Source of the DNA: an uncultured Aureispira sp.
Lineage (GTDB): Bacteria > Bacteroidota > Bacteroidia > Chitinophagales > Saprospiraceae
Direction: 5' to 3'
Length of the DNA stretch: 40,873 nucleotides
Assembly (NCBI GenBank): GCA_905480075.1
Contig: CAJQOX010000179.1
Span: 1-40,873, forward strand
Within the stretch, counting starts at the first letter, position 1; every line of letters begins with the position of its first letter. A program made the translations under genes and the position numbers. Below are positions 1 through 7,680 of this stretch, in pieces. The notes beneath the pieces are model-generated. The model made no database searches. It was not told where the DNA came from and worked only from the letters and a program-made list of their open reading frames with translations.

Positions 1-60
1 GTCAGTCTCTAAGCGGAAACTAATGTTCATGATTTAAAATTATTAATTCAGTAATCTGAT

Positions 61-504
61 TTATTCCACCATCACCTTATCCTTCATACGGATAAAATTA
101 TATACGCCTTTTCCTTCTGCCAACAGTTCTGATTCTCCCTCATTCCAAACTTTCATGCTTGTTACCAGAATACGGTTTCCAAGCCGGACAATTTCACCTT
201 CCACGACGATTCCTTCAGCTTCTGCACCTTTCAGATAATCCACCCGCAGGTCTATAGTTGCCATCTTGTCTTCGAAGGAAGTAAGGTAGGTCATGCCGGC
301 CAATCCACCAACAGAATCCATTACGGTTGCCAGGATTCCACCATGCCATCTTCTCCGAACAATATCACCAATAACATCTTCCCGGAAAGGGACTGACACC
401 TTGGCATATCCTCTGCGTATTTCGACGAGTTTTACACCAAGAAATTTATGGATCGGAATTTTCTCTTCTACCATATTCTTTACAAAGTCAATGTCAACCT
501 TCAT
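61..504 (-). CDS. PaaI-family hotdog-fold thioesterase
   Basis: A 147-residue protein of the size usual for single-domain hotdog thioesterases. The hallmark is the W-H-G-G-I-L-A-T-V-M-D segment near residues 53-63, followed by a small-residue helix start (SVGGLAG). This is the PaaI/YbgC-like arrangement in which the HGG turn and the acidic residue on the central helix position the acyl-CoA thioester. Family members hydrolyse acyl-CoA thioesters in the cytoplasm; the substrate cannot be told from sequence. There is no signal peptide. It lies 32 bases downstream of the RNA methyltransferase on the same strand, so the two are probably co-transcribed, although no functional link is obvious. The ATG start at 504 gives a normal N-terminus for the family. 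Confidence 0.85.
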   Translation of the reverse strand: MKVDIDFVKNMVEEKIPIHKFLGVKLVEIRRGYAKVSVPFREDVIGDIVRRRWHGGILATVMDSVGGLAGMTYLTSFEDKMATIDLRVDYLKGAEAEGIVVEGEIVRLGNRILVTSMKVWNEGESELLAEGKGVYNFIRMKDKVMVE

Positions 505-536
505 CGTTTAATCTGTTTAATTTTTAAATTTTAAAA

Positions 537-1079
537 TCATTTCATCAATTCAGGTCTTATTTTATTGGTCAGAGACCACAAAACAATTCCCATCGATACA
601 GAAACATTAAATGAATGCTTGCTGCCAAACTGCGGTATTTCTATGCAGCAATCCACAACATCCATAATACCCTGTTCCACTCCCTTTACCTCATTGCCAA
701 ATACCAAAGCTATCTTTTCTCCTGCAGCAGCCTCAAAGTTCTGCAGCATAGTACTGTTCTTTGCCTGTTCTACAGCCACTATTCGGAAGCCCTGTTCTTT
801 GTAATAATCTACCGCCCTGTGAGTATGTTCGAAAGCCTGCCAATCTACTGTTTTGGTTGCGCCTATTGCAGTTTTAAGTATCTCTCTGTGAGGCGGTTTT
901 GCCGTAATTCCGCAAAGGGCAATTTCAGCGATCAAAAAAGCATCGGAGGTCCGGAAAGCAGAACCTACATTCAATGCCGAACGTATATTGTCCAGGATAA
1001 TGACTATTGTGGTTTTTTTGGTAGCTTTAAACTCCTCTGGACTTAACCGCCTCAGTTCCTGCATTGATAGTTTTTCCAC
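537..1079 (-). CDS. TrmH/SpoU-family RNA 2'-O-methyltransferase
   Basis: A 180-residue SPOUT-class methyltransferase. All three SpoU motifs are visible: motif 1 with N-I-R-S-A-L-N-V-G-S-A-F-R-T (about residues 31-44, containing the catalytic-type Arg), motif 2 L-V-F-G-N-E-V-K-G-V (about 129-138), and motif 3 I-E-I-P-Q-F-G-S-K-H-S-F-N-V-S-V (about 146-161), which forms the knot that binds S-adenosylmethionine. It lacks the N-terminal substrate-binding domain of RlmB, so it resembles the short TrmH/TrmL-like forms. The target RNA (tRNA or rRNA) is not determinable. First gene of a probable two-gene unit with the downstream thioesterase. It is divergent from the esterase at 1239, sharing a 159-base intergenic region. 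Confidence 0.88.
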   Translation of the reverse strand: MEKLSMQELRRLSPEEFKATKKTTIVIILDNIRSALNVGSAFRTSDAFLIAEIALCGITAKPPHREILKTAIGATKTVDWQAFEHTHRAVDYYKEQGFRIVAVEQAKNSTMLQNFEAAAGEKIALVFGNEVKGVEQGIMDVVDCCIEIPQFGSKHSFNVSVSMGIVLWSLTNKIRPELMK

Positions 1080-1125
1080 ACTTTCTTTTTTTGGTTTTTT
1101 TATACTATATTTAGTAATTAATGTT

Positions 1126-1133
1126 CAAATCTA
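1126..1133 (-). promoter_or_regulatory. Possible -7 box upstream of the TrmH-like gene
   Basis: On the minus strand this reads TAGATTTG, matching the Bacteroidota -7 consensus TAnnTTTG, about 46 bases before the start codon. I found no TTG at the expected -33 spacing, so support rests on the -7 box alone. Confidence 0.3.
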
Positions 1134-1238
1134 ATAAAATTCTGAAATCATTGGAATAAATTCCTTTTTAATATTTCGGTGTTGAGGCAAAGAGTTTTTC
1201 AGAAGAAATTAAGATCAGAAATCAAATAATTCCAGTTT

Positions 1239-2483
1239 ATGAATAAATTAATAACATTATTTTTTCTACTGTTTCCGTTTTTAATCATTGCCCAAGCTGT
1301 TCATACTACCTGTAATGGTAGTCGTTATCTCAATGCCGATTTTCAGCAGGTCGATACTATCAGGGATGTATTTTTTGGTGTAAATACAACCTACAGTGGT
1401 CAGATAGATTCTTTGCGTATGGACCTATATATACCTCAGGGAGATACAGCCTCAGAAAGACCATTATTTATTATGGCTTTTGGAGGTTCTTTTGTCCTTG
1501 GAGAACGCGAAGATATGGCCCCTGTTTGTCATTATTTTGCCCAAAAAGGATTTGTAGCCGTTACCATCGATTACCGTCTTTTTACCGGACCTTTTATACC
1601 CTTTCCAGATTCTGTTATTTTTTCAGATGTGGCTGTAAAAGCTTTTGGAGATATGAAAGCGGCGATACGTTTTTTCAGGGAAGATGCTGCAACGTCCAAT
1701 ACTTATAAGATCGACCCTGACTTTGTTTTTGTCGGAGGAGGATCTTCAGGTGCAATTACGGCTCTTAATGTTGCTTATTTGGATTCCAATGATGTAATCC
1801 CACCACATATACAGACAGCGATTGACAGTAATGGTGGATTTGAAGGGAATACCACTTCAAATTATCAGTATTCTACTGAGGTAAGCGGAGTGATTAATTT
1901 TTCAGGGGCTCTTGGTTCTGCTTCATGGATGGATGCAGGGGATGCCCCTGTTTTTTCTGTTCATGATGACCAGGACAACATTGTTCCCTACGCACAAGGT
2001 TACGGAGAGATTCTGAGTACCCCTATTGCCTATCTTGAGGGTTCTTCTGTAATAGCAGATACTGCAACGGCATTGGGTATCCACAACATATTGATTACTA
2101 TACCTAATTCTACCGGACATGTAACCTATGTAGAAGACCCCCTTTGGCAAGACTCTGTATTTGAAGGGGCCTCAAAGTTTTTCTATGATATTCTTTGTCC
2201 CGGGCTGACGGCAAATCAACCGATCATACCTGAAACTATTTCTGCTTCCTTTTATCCTAATCCCACGGAGGTGGATATGATCATACATATCAATGATTTG
2301 CCAGCTTCCTATACACTTACTCTTTATGACAAGAGAGGAAGGCTTGTTTATGTAGAGAAAAATATTTTTGATGAAAAACATGTTTTGAACGGACATTCAT
2401 TTCCTGAAGGGATGTATTTTCTGGCTATTGATTTTGATAGCCCCAAGCTGAAGCCGGTTAGAACAAAAGTAGTATTCCGTTAA
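1239..2483 (+). CDS. Secreted alpha/beta-hydrolase (carboxylesterase-like) with T9SS sorting domain
   Basis: A 414-residue exported hydrolase. The N-terminus is a signal peptide (hydrophobic run ending near A-Q-A). The hydrolase core has an oxyanion-type loop F-I-M-A-F-G-G-S-F about residue 77, and a nucleophile elbow G-G-S-S-G at residues 167-171 with Ser169 as the probable nucleophile. A likely acid lies in the HDDQD segment (about 244-248) and a likely catalytic His in TGHVTY (about 291). From about residue 335 a T9SS type A domain follows (F-Y-P-N-P-T, ending V-V-F-R). It should therefore act at the cell surface or outside, probably on ester bonds. The substrate is not evident. It stands alone on its strand, with a divergent RNA methyltransferase upstream. 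Confidence 0.85.
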   Translation: MNKLITLFFLLFPFLIIAQAVHTTCNGSRYLNADFQQVDTIRDVFFGVNTTYSGQIDSLRMDLYIPQGDTASERPLFIMAFGGSFVLGEREDMAPVCHYFAQKGFVAVTIDYRLFTGPFIPFPDSVIFSDVAVKAFGDMKAAIRFFREDAATSNTYKIDPDFVFVGGGSSGAITALNVAYLDSNDVIPPHIQTAIDSNGGFEGNTTSNYQYSTEVSGVINFSGALGSASWMDAGDAPVFSVHDDQDNIVPYAQGYGEILSTPIAYLEGSSVIADTATALGIHNILITIPNSTGHVTYVEDPLWQDSVFEGASKFFYDILCPGLTANQPIIPETISASFYPNPTEVDMIIHINDLPASYTLTLYDKRGRLVYVEKNIFDEKHVLNGHSFPEGMYFLAIDFDSPKLKPVRTKVVFR

Positions 2484-2657
2484 TTCATTTTCGGAACTTC
2501 TATATTCATTTTAAAATTTTTTAATTAAAAGATTTTATTTGATTTTTAAATTATTACACCTGAGTTTATGTTAATTACTGAATTTTTAATAATTTATAAT
2601 ACAGTATGTAATTGATTTTTGATTCTGTCGACTTTATCTTATTTTAATACCTGATGT

Positions 2658-4334
2658 ATGCACAGCAACAATCATAAAGTTTTAAATAAGTATTCTGAAA
2701 ATAGCTCTTCAGGGGCTATTCTGAACCTCAGTGATCAATCACTAAATGATATTTCTGATTATATTTCAGAAATTAAGCAAACCGACTCTTTGGATTTATC
2801 CTGCAACTGTTTTGTTCAGTTTCCCGAAGAAATAACTTCCTGTACTTCTCTGCGTACCCTAAGTCTCGATCAAAATCTTATTGATATTATTCCTGATTCT
2901 ATTGCGAATCTTTGCATGCTCCGATATCTTGATCTTTCTGATAATGATATTACCGAATTACCGGATACAACAGGCCAACTTCCATCGCTTAATGTTCTCT
3001 TGCTTCAGAATAACAGACTTAAAACCCTGCCTTTTAAATTTTCAGAATTAATTAATCTGAGACATTTAAACCTCGAAAAAAATCCCCTTTCAGCAGTGCC
3101 GGAACCTTTATGTAAATTATCTGGACTTGAATTTCTGGATCTTAATGACACAGGTATATTAAGTCTTCCTGATTCCTTCAGTAATTTATCAGGACTATTA
3201 AAACTTAATATTTCTGACAATTTATTCGATTCACTTCCTGTTGTTCTTTCAGGTTGTCCTCTGTTGAAGGAGCTTAATGCAAGTCATAATCAAATTATAA
3301 GAATAGATGATGAACTGGAAAGTCTTCAAGAACTTCGGATTCTTGACCTTGAATCCAATCCGCTCAAAATTTTTCCTGCTGTACTCTGCAGAATGAAAAA
3401 CCTTGAAGTGCTCAATCTGATGACCACAAGGCTATCCGTTTTGCCCGAAGAATTTTCTTCTTTGTCTGGTCTTGAGTCACTGGATTTGTCATTTAATCAT
3501 TTTTTAGAACTGCCTGAATCTTTTGGCAAGCTTAAAAAGCTCTCTTACCTGGATTTAAGCGAAAATTCCTTTGTTACGCTACCTGATTCATTTTCTGAAC
3601 TGGAAAACCTGAGAGTATTGAATTTAGAATTCAATCTCTTTGAAACCATCCCAATAGTTGTTTGTCAGCTTTCAAATCTTCGGGATTTAGATCTGACAGG
3701 AATACAAATGACCTTCTTACCTGAGGAAATTGGAAAGTTAACAGAATTAAGAAGACTGGACTTATCTCAGAATTTTATTGAAACCCTGCCATCTGAAATT
3801 GAAGGTCTCATCAAACTTAAAACTTTAGATGTCAGCAATAATCAGCTTAATTATTTTCCTATTGAAATGTGTTCACTTATACATCTTCAGGATTTAAATA
3901 TGTCCTATAATCATTTTACAGATTTGGATACAGTGGTTTGTGAATTCACGAAATTGAAAAAGTTGGACCTCTCCTATAATGAACTGGATGAGCTTCACAG
4001 AAAATTTGATCAATTGCAGAGGCTGACTTCTTTGAATCTTGAAGGAAATGCTTTTTGTACTGTCCCTCATCAGGTTTTTTCTCTGCAAAGACTCAGGGAA
4101 CTTGACTTGTCAGACAATCAGTTATCAACTGTCCCTGATCTGATAGCCAATCTTTCCTCACTTGAATGGCTCGACCTCAGGAATAACGAATTGACTGAAT
4201 TGCCTTTTGAAATTACCATGTTGGCAGATACCCTTAAAGACCTCTACCTGGAAGGGAACTATTTCCGTCAGGAAGATAAAGATGATATTGTTGCTTTTTT
4301 ACCAGAAACGAATATCTATTTCGATCTGGATTAA
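2658..4334 (+). CDS. Leucine-rich-repeat protein 1 of a tandem pair
   Basis: A 558-residue protein made almost wholly of about 22 LRRs of exactly 23 residues, pattern LxxLPxxfxxLxxLxxLDLSxN, framed by a short Ser/Asn-rich N-terminus and a degenerate C-terminal cap (ending F-D-L-D). No signal peptide, membrane segment or sorting domain is seen, so a cytoplasmic location is inferred. Such arrays form curved solenoids that bind proteins; no enzymatic domain is attached. Repeats 6, 10 and 14 carry a shared signature (a Cys in the helix part and Thr/Ile replacing the final Asn), revealing a four-repeat superperiod. The gene is followed after 62 bases by a second LRR gene. The ATG at 2658 is chosen because no better upstream start is seen. 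Partner unknown. Confidence 0.85.
   Translation: MHSNNHKVLNKYSENSSSGAILNLSDQSLNDISDYISEIKQTDSLDLSCNCFVQFPEEITSCTSLRTLSLDQNLIDIIPDSIANLCMLRYLDLSDNDITELPDTTGQLPSLNVLLLQNNRLKTLPFKFSELINLRHLNLEKNPLSAVPEPLCKLSGLEFLDLNDTGILSLPDSFSNLSGLLKLNISDNLFDSLPVVLSGCPLLKELNASHNQIIRIDDELESLQELRILDLESNPLKIFPAVLCRMKNLEVLNLMTTRLSVLPEEFSSLSGLESLDLSFNHFLELPESFGKLKKLSYLDLSENSFVTLPDSFSELENLRVLNLEFNLFETIPIVVCQLSNLRDLDLTGIQMTFLPEEIGKLTELRRLDLSQNFIETLPSEIEGLIKLKTLDVSNNQLNYFPIEMCSLIHLQDLNMSYNHFTDLDTVVCEFTKLKKLDLSYNELDELHRKFDQLQRLTSLNLEGNAFCTVPHQVFSLQRLRELDLSDNQLSTVPDLIANLSSLEWLDLRNNELTELPFEITMLADTLKDLYLEGNYFRQEDKDDIVAFLPETNIYFDLD
3084..3911 (+). repeat. LRR superrepeat, 276-base period
   Basis: Three consecutive blocks of four 23-residue LRRs start at 3084, 3360 and 3636, exactly 276 bases apart and in frame. 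Each block opens with a repeat containing a Cys at the same position (PLC, VLC, VVC) and ending in D-T, T-T or G-I where other repeats end in N. The repeat just before each block ends L-E-x-N. Confidence 0.7.
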
Positions 4335-4396
4335 TTATTATCACTTTTTTTATATCTTTATTCTGATGATTGCCAGATTAATCTAAAATTAAAATT

Positions 4397-5923
4397 TTGA
4401 AAGTTAATATTGAAAATCAATTGAGAACCTATATTGAATCTGCTAATGTAAGCGAGATAGACTGGAGTGGAAGAGAACTTCATGAAATTCCTGCAGAGAT
4501 CAATCAGGTAAAGGGGCTTGAACGCCTGAACCTAGAATGCAATAGTCTGGCTTTTTTGCCAAAGGAAATAGAGGAATTGAGACACCTTCTTTGGCTGGAC
4601 TTATCCAATAATAAATTTACGGACCTTCCTGATAAATTAACTACACTTTCCGGTTTAAAATGGCTCGACCTTTCTGCCAATGATTTCAAAAGTTTACCCC
4701 CTTCCTTCGGATCTTTATCAAATCTCGATTGGCTGGATCTCAAAAATAACAGATTAGAGGATTTGCCTGACACATTCGGTGATCTTCATAATCTCCGTAA
4801 ACTTAACCTTGAGGTCAATGAATTAAAAGAACTTCCACCGCCCGTTTGTGCCCTCAATGAATTAATATGGCTTGATTTATCAGATAATAAATTTGAAAGC
4901 CTGCCACCAGAATTTTCAGGCCTTCAGCGTCTTGAATGGCTTGATTTAGAAGAAAATCCACTAAGAGAATTGCCTGAAGCTGTTTGTGATCTTATCAACC
5001 TTAAGGAGCTTGACCTGACAGCGATACAGATCAGCACTTTGCCGGACGCTATAGGAAAGCTTTCCTGTCTTGAATGGCTCGATTTATCCTGCAATCAACT
5101 GGAGGTTTTGCCTTTCACAATAGGTAAGTTGAACAAGCTGGAATGTCTGGATCTCAGTAAGAATAAATTAACGCAACTACCGGACTCGATGGCTGATTTT
5201 AAGGCACTCAACAGATTGAATCTTGAACACAATAATTTTGGCGGCTGGGTTCCTGTTGTTTCTCAATTAACCCATCTGCGGGAACTAGACCTTACAGATA
5301 CCGGTCTTACAGCGATTGACAACAGTATAGCAGGATTAACTGCCCTGGAGTGGCTGGATTTATCTGAAAACAGGATTAAAAAATTATCTGCTGATATTGG
5401 GTCTCTTCCCAATCTTTATTGGTTGGATTGCAGGCAGAATTATATTGAAATTATTGAAGATTCATTTTTTGATTTGGCAGAATTGAGAGAACTGTACCTT
5501 GGCAACAATAAATTATCTTTTCTGAATCAGAACATCGGCCAATTGGAAAGCTTGGAATTGCTGGATCTCAGCTATAATGAATTATCAGTATTACCCGAAG
5601 AAATCTCAAAGCTGTATATGCTTGGCAGGCTTGACCTTACTGATAACAGACTATCATCACTACCGGATAGCTTTGGAGAATTAAGCCACCTTATTGAACT
5701 TAAGCTATCAGATAATAGGATAAGTTCACTGCCTGCAGGTTTTGAAAAATTGCAGAATCTGAGGCTGCTCGATTTAAGCAATAATAATTTGTCAGAATTT
5801 CCTGAATCGCTCTCTCTGCTTTCCAATACTTTATCTGAATTATATCTGTCGGATAATCCCATAAATGAGGAATCTCAGCAGCATATTAAGGCCATGTTTC
5901 CTGATACACGGATTGATTTCTGA
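4397..5923 (+). CDS. Leucine-rich-repeat protein 2 of a tandem pair
   Basis: A 508-residue paralogue of the preceding LRR protein. It has about 20 LRRs of 23 residues and a closing cap (D-T-R-I-D-F). The best start is a TTG at 4397: an in-frame stop (TAA, 4379-4381) lies 15 bases further upstream, only an ATT lies between, and no in-frame ATG occurs for a long stretch. No signal peptide or anchor is visible, so it is probably cytoplasmic. Eight of the repeats have Trp in the 'LxWLDL' strand, compared with one in the upstream paralogue, suggesting a different ligand surface or core packing. Repeats 8 and 12 again show the L-T-A-I / L-T-D-T ending four repeats apart. Probably co-transcribed with the gene at 2658. 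Function unknown. Confidence 0.83.
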   Translation: MKVNIENQLRTYIESANVSEIDWSGRELHEIPAEINQVKGLERLNLECNSLAFLPKEIEELRHLLWLDLSNNKFTDLPDKLTTLSGLKWLDLSANDFKSLPPSFGSLSNLDWLDLKNNRLEDLPDTFGDLHNLRKLNLEVNELKELPPPVCALNELIWLDLSDNKFESLPPEFSGLQRLEWLDLEENPLRELPEAVCDLINLKELDLTAIQISTLPDAIGKLSCLEWLDLSCNQLEVLPFTIGKLNKLECLDLSKNKLTQLPDSMADFKALNRLNLEHNNFGGWVPVVSQLTHLRELDLTDTGLTAIDNSIAGLTALEWLDLSENRIKKLSADIGSLPNLYWLDCRQNYIEIIEDSFFDLAELRELYLGNNKLSFLNQNIGQLESLELLDLSYNELSVLPEEISKLYMLGRLDLTDNRLSSLPDSFGELSHLIELKLSDNRISSLPAGFEKLQNLRLLDLSNNNLSEFPESLSLLSNTLSELYLSDNPINEESQQHIKAMFPDTRIDF

Positions 5924-5953
5924 ATCGGCTTTATACTTTAAATTCCTTAAAAT

Positions 5954-5988
5954 AAAAACGCCCGGTGAAATATTCACCAGGCGTTTTT
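5954..5988. terminator. Bidirectional intrinsic terminator
   Basis: A 16-base-pair hairpin (AAAAACGCC and GGTGAA paired with TTCACC and GGCGTTTTT, one C/A mismatch, 3-base loop) flanked by A- and T-runs. It sits between the convergent LRR gene (ending 5923) and the lamin-tail gene (ending 6006), so it can stop transcription from both sides. Confidence 0.85.
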
Positions 5989-6005
5989 ATTTTTATGTAG
6001 TATTC

Positions 6006-7460
6006 TTATTTCATTACCTGAAATTGCTGAGTCATAATTTTCTGACCACTTACAACACTGATGATGTAAATTCCGTTTTCAAGATTATTTGTACTTAACT
6101 GAGTATTGCTGCTGTTGATATTGTTAACTTGCAGTACTTCCTGACCCAATGTATTGTGTACACGGATATTCTCGATGTTATCGGTACTTCTGATATTCAG
6201 AATGCCTGAGGTAGGATTAGGGAAGATAGAAAGATGGTCGCTGTTATTTACCCTGTTTATATTTCCGGTAACAATATTAGACATTGCACAAGGCATTATC
6301 TGATAGCCTTCATCATAGGGTGAATTGCTGTCGAATTGAGAACCCCATCCAGTTAGATCGAAAGTTCCAAGAGGAGCAGATTGGTTGAATAAATCCGTTT
6401 GAGCATCTATTCTTACTAAAGAAGTATCTGTGCCACTTGTGACTAAAACATTAAATCCTCCGGTACCGCTACCTGTTGTCCATGCAGATGTATCAACAAG
6501 ATATACACCAATCAATGAAATATGTCTGTTCTCAGTAGATTCATCAGGAGTAGATACAACCATAGGATTAGCTGTAGCATTAGCCTGAGAAATTACAGAA
6601 ATACTATTCGGACTAAATTGCAGCAGGCCATTGTATTGAGCTATAGTTCCCTCAATATGTAGAGAGTCTCCCTCAGTAACAGTATAGTTATCAACATCAT
6701 TAAAGCTAAATACTCTGATTCCTGCAGAGTTATCACTGTTGGCAAAAATAAAATCGAAACCATTTCCGGATTTCAGGTTCGTACAATGAGTTATACCTCT
6801 CAACTCACACAATACTCCTAAAGAATCAGGTATTCCATCCGTATCAACAGTGTTGACCTGACCTAGAGTATAAAAAGGAAAGCTAGGTGGAGAAATAGTG
6901 ATGCATTCGTTTATAGCGCCCGGGGTTGCATATAGAGAATCGGTACCGCTAGTACCATTAATTCCCGTTTGAGTATTGTTTACTCCCCAGTTAGAGCCAT
7001 CATTGTTGTCACTTGTTGCATTGCATAGTTGCACAGAACGTCCTTCGGTGTTATTTGTAGCGTTTAATACAGGCCATGGTGCAGCATCATCAAAAAACAC
7101 TGAATCTATAGTAGTTCCTGTGCTGTCTTTCAGTACTATAGATTCTGAATTTCCCAGAGTGCCGGCAAAATCTCCATCTGCTGTCATACTGAATGCAGAA
7201 TTAAATGCAGAAGAATCTCTCGCAATGACCATGTATCCATTAGCTGCAATACTCACATTGCCAAATGTATAGGTAAAGGCCATGGTGAAATTATAACCTT
7301 CAAGATTAACAGGGCTGCTTCCTGAATTATGAATTTCAACAAATTCTTCGTTTTCTCCAGTTCCGGGTACAGTGTATAGTATTTCATTAATTACAACCTG
7401 TGAGTAGGCACCGGTATTTATTATGAAAATAGCAAATAGTATAGCAAATATTTTGTTCAT
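6006..7460 (-). CDS. Secreted lamin-tail-domain protein with T9SS sorting domain
   Basis: A 484-residue exported protein. The signal peptide ends near A-Y-S-Q (about residue 21). Next comes a lamin-tail domain (V-V-I-N-E-I-L-Y... F-V-E-I-H-N, then N-L-E-G-Y and I-A-A-N-G-Y, residues about 22-135), an Ig-like beta-sandwich often found in secreted bacterial proteins. The middle part, about residues 195-310, resembles the OB-fold-like modules that commonly follow lamin-tail domains (L-C-E-L-R-G-I ... L-H-I-E-G-T-I ... Y-N-G-L-L-Q-F). The C-terminus, from about residue 405, is a T9SS type A domain (I-F-P-N-P-T-S-G). No catalytic motif is seen, so a structural or adhesive surface role is the best inference. 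Transcribed alone, convergent with the LRR pair. Confidence 0.82.
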   Translation of the reverse strand: MNKIFAILFAIFIINTGAYSQVVINEILYTVPGTGENEEFVEIHNSGSSPVNLEGYNFTMAFTYTFGNVSIAANGYMVIARDSSAFNSAFSMTADGDFAGTLGNSESIVLKDSTGTTIDSVFFDDAAPWPVLNATNNTEGRSVQLCNATSDNNDGSNWGVNNTQTGINGTSGTDSLYATPGAINECITISPPSFPFYTLGQVNTVDTDGIPDSLGVLCELRGITHCTNLKSGNGFDFIFANSDNSAGIRVFSFNDVDNYTVTEGDSLHIEGTIAQYNGLLQFSPNSISVISQANATANPMVVSTPDESTENRHISLIGVYLVDTSAWTTGSGTGGFNVLVTSGTDTSLVRIDAQTDLFNQSAPLGTFDLTGWGSQFDSNSPYDEGYQIMPCAMSNIVTGNINRVNNSDHLSIFPNPTSGILNIRSTDNIENIRVHNTLGQEVLQVNNINSSNTQLSTNNLENGIYIISVVSGQKIMTQQFQVMK

Positions 7461-7633
7461 AATTGTTAATTTTTATTTGATTAATTAATAGCAATGTAAA
7501 TTTAGTTAAAAATGATTAGTTTTATAATTATTAATTGTATTTATCATCTATTTTTAGATTTTAAAGCATAATTATCAGATACTTTAAATTTTATTGCGAA
7601 ATTGAACTATTATTCTCTTTTTTGGTAGTTTTT

Positions 7634-7668
7634 TTGTGTTACCAAATTTTTATTTTATTGTAAATTTG
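7634..7668 (+). promoter_or_regulatory. Probable promoter of the TPR gene
   Basis: A perfect -7 box TAAATTTG at 7661-7668 lies only 12 bases before the ATG at 7681. A TTG at 7634-7636 is a possible -33 element, with a slightly long 24-base spacer. The start of transcription would fall just before the start codon, giving a very short leader. This supports 7681 over the in-frame GTG at 7636 as the translation start. Confidence 0.5.
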
Positions 7669-7680
7669 CTCCCAAGGTTT

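Noticed and set aside
615..1046. A 143-codon plus-strand open frame over the RNA methyltransferase gene
   Set aside because: It is the antisense shadow of a gene with clear SpoU motifs; its translation shows no domain and an unnatural Cys/Tyr/Phe-rich composition.
3084..3911. Regular DNA periodicity in the LRR genes that could look like a CRISPR or tandem-repeat array
   Set aside because: The period is in frame and explained by 23-residue LRRs; the units are imperfect and have no spacer-like unique segments.
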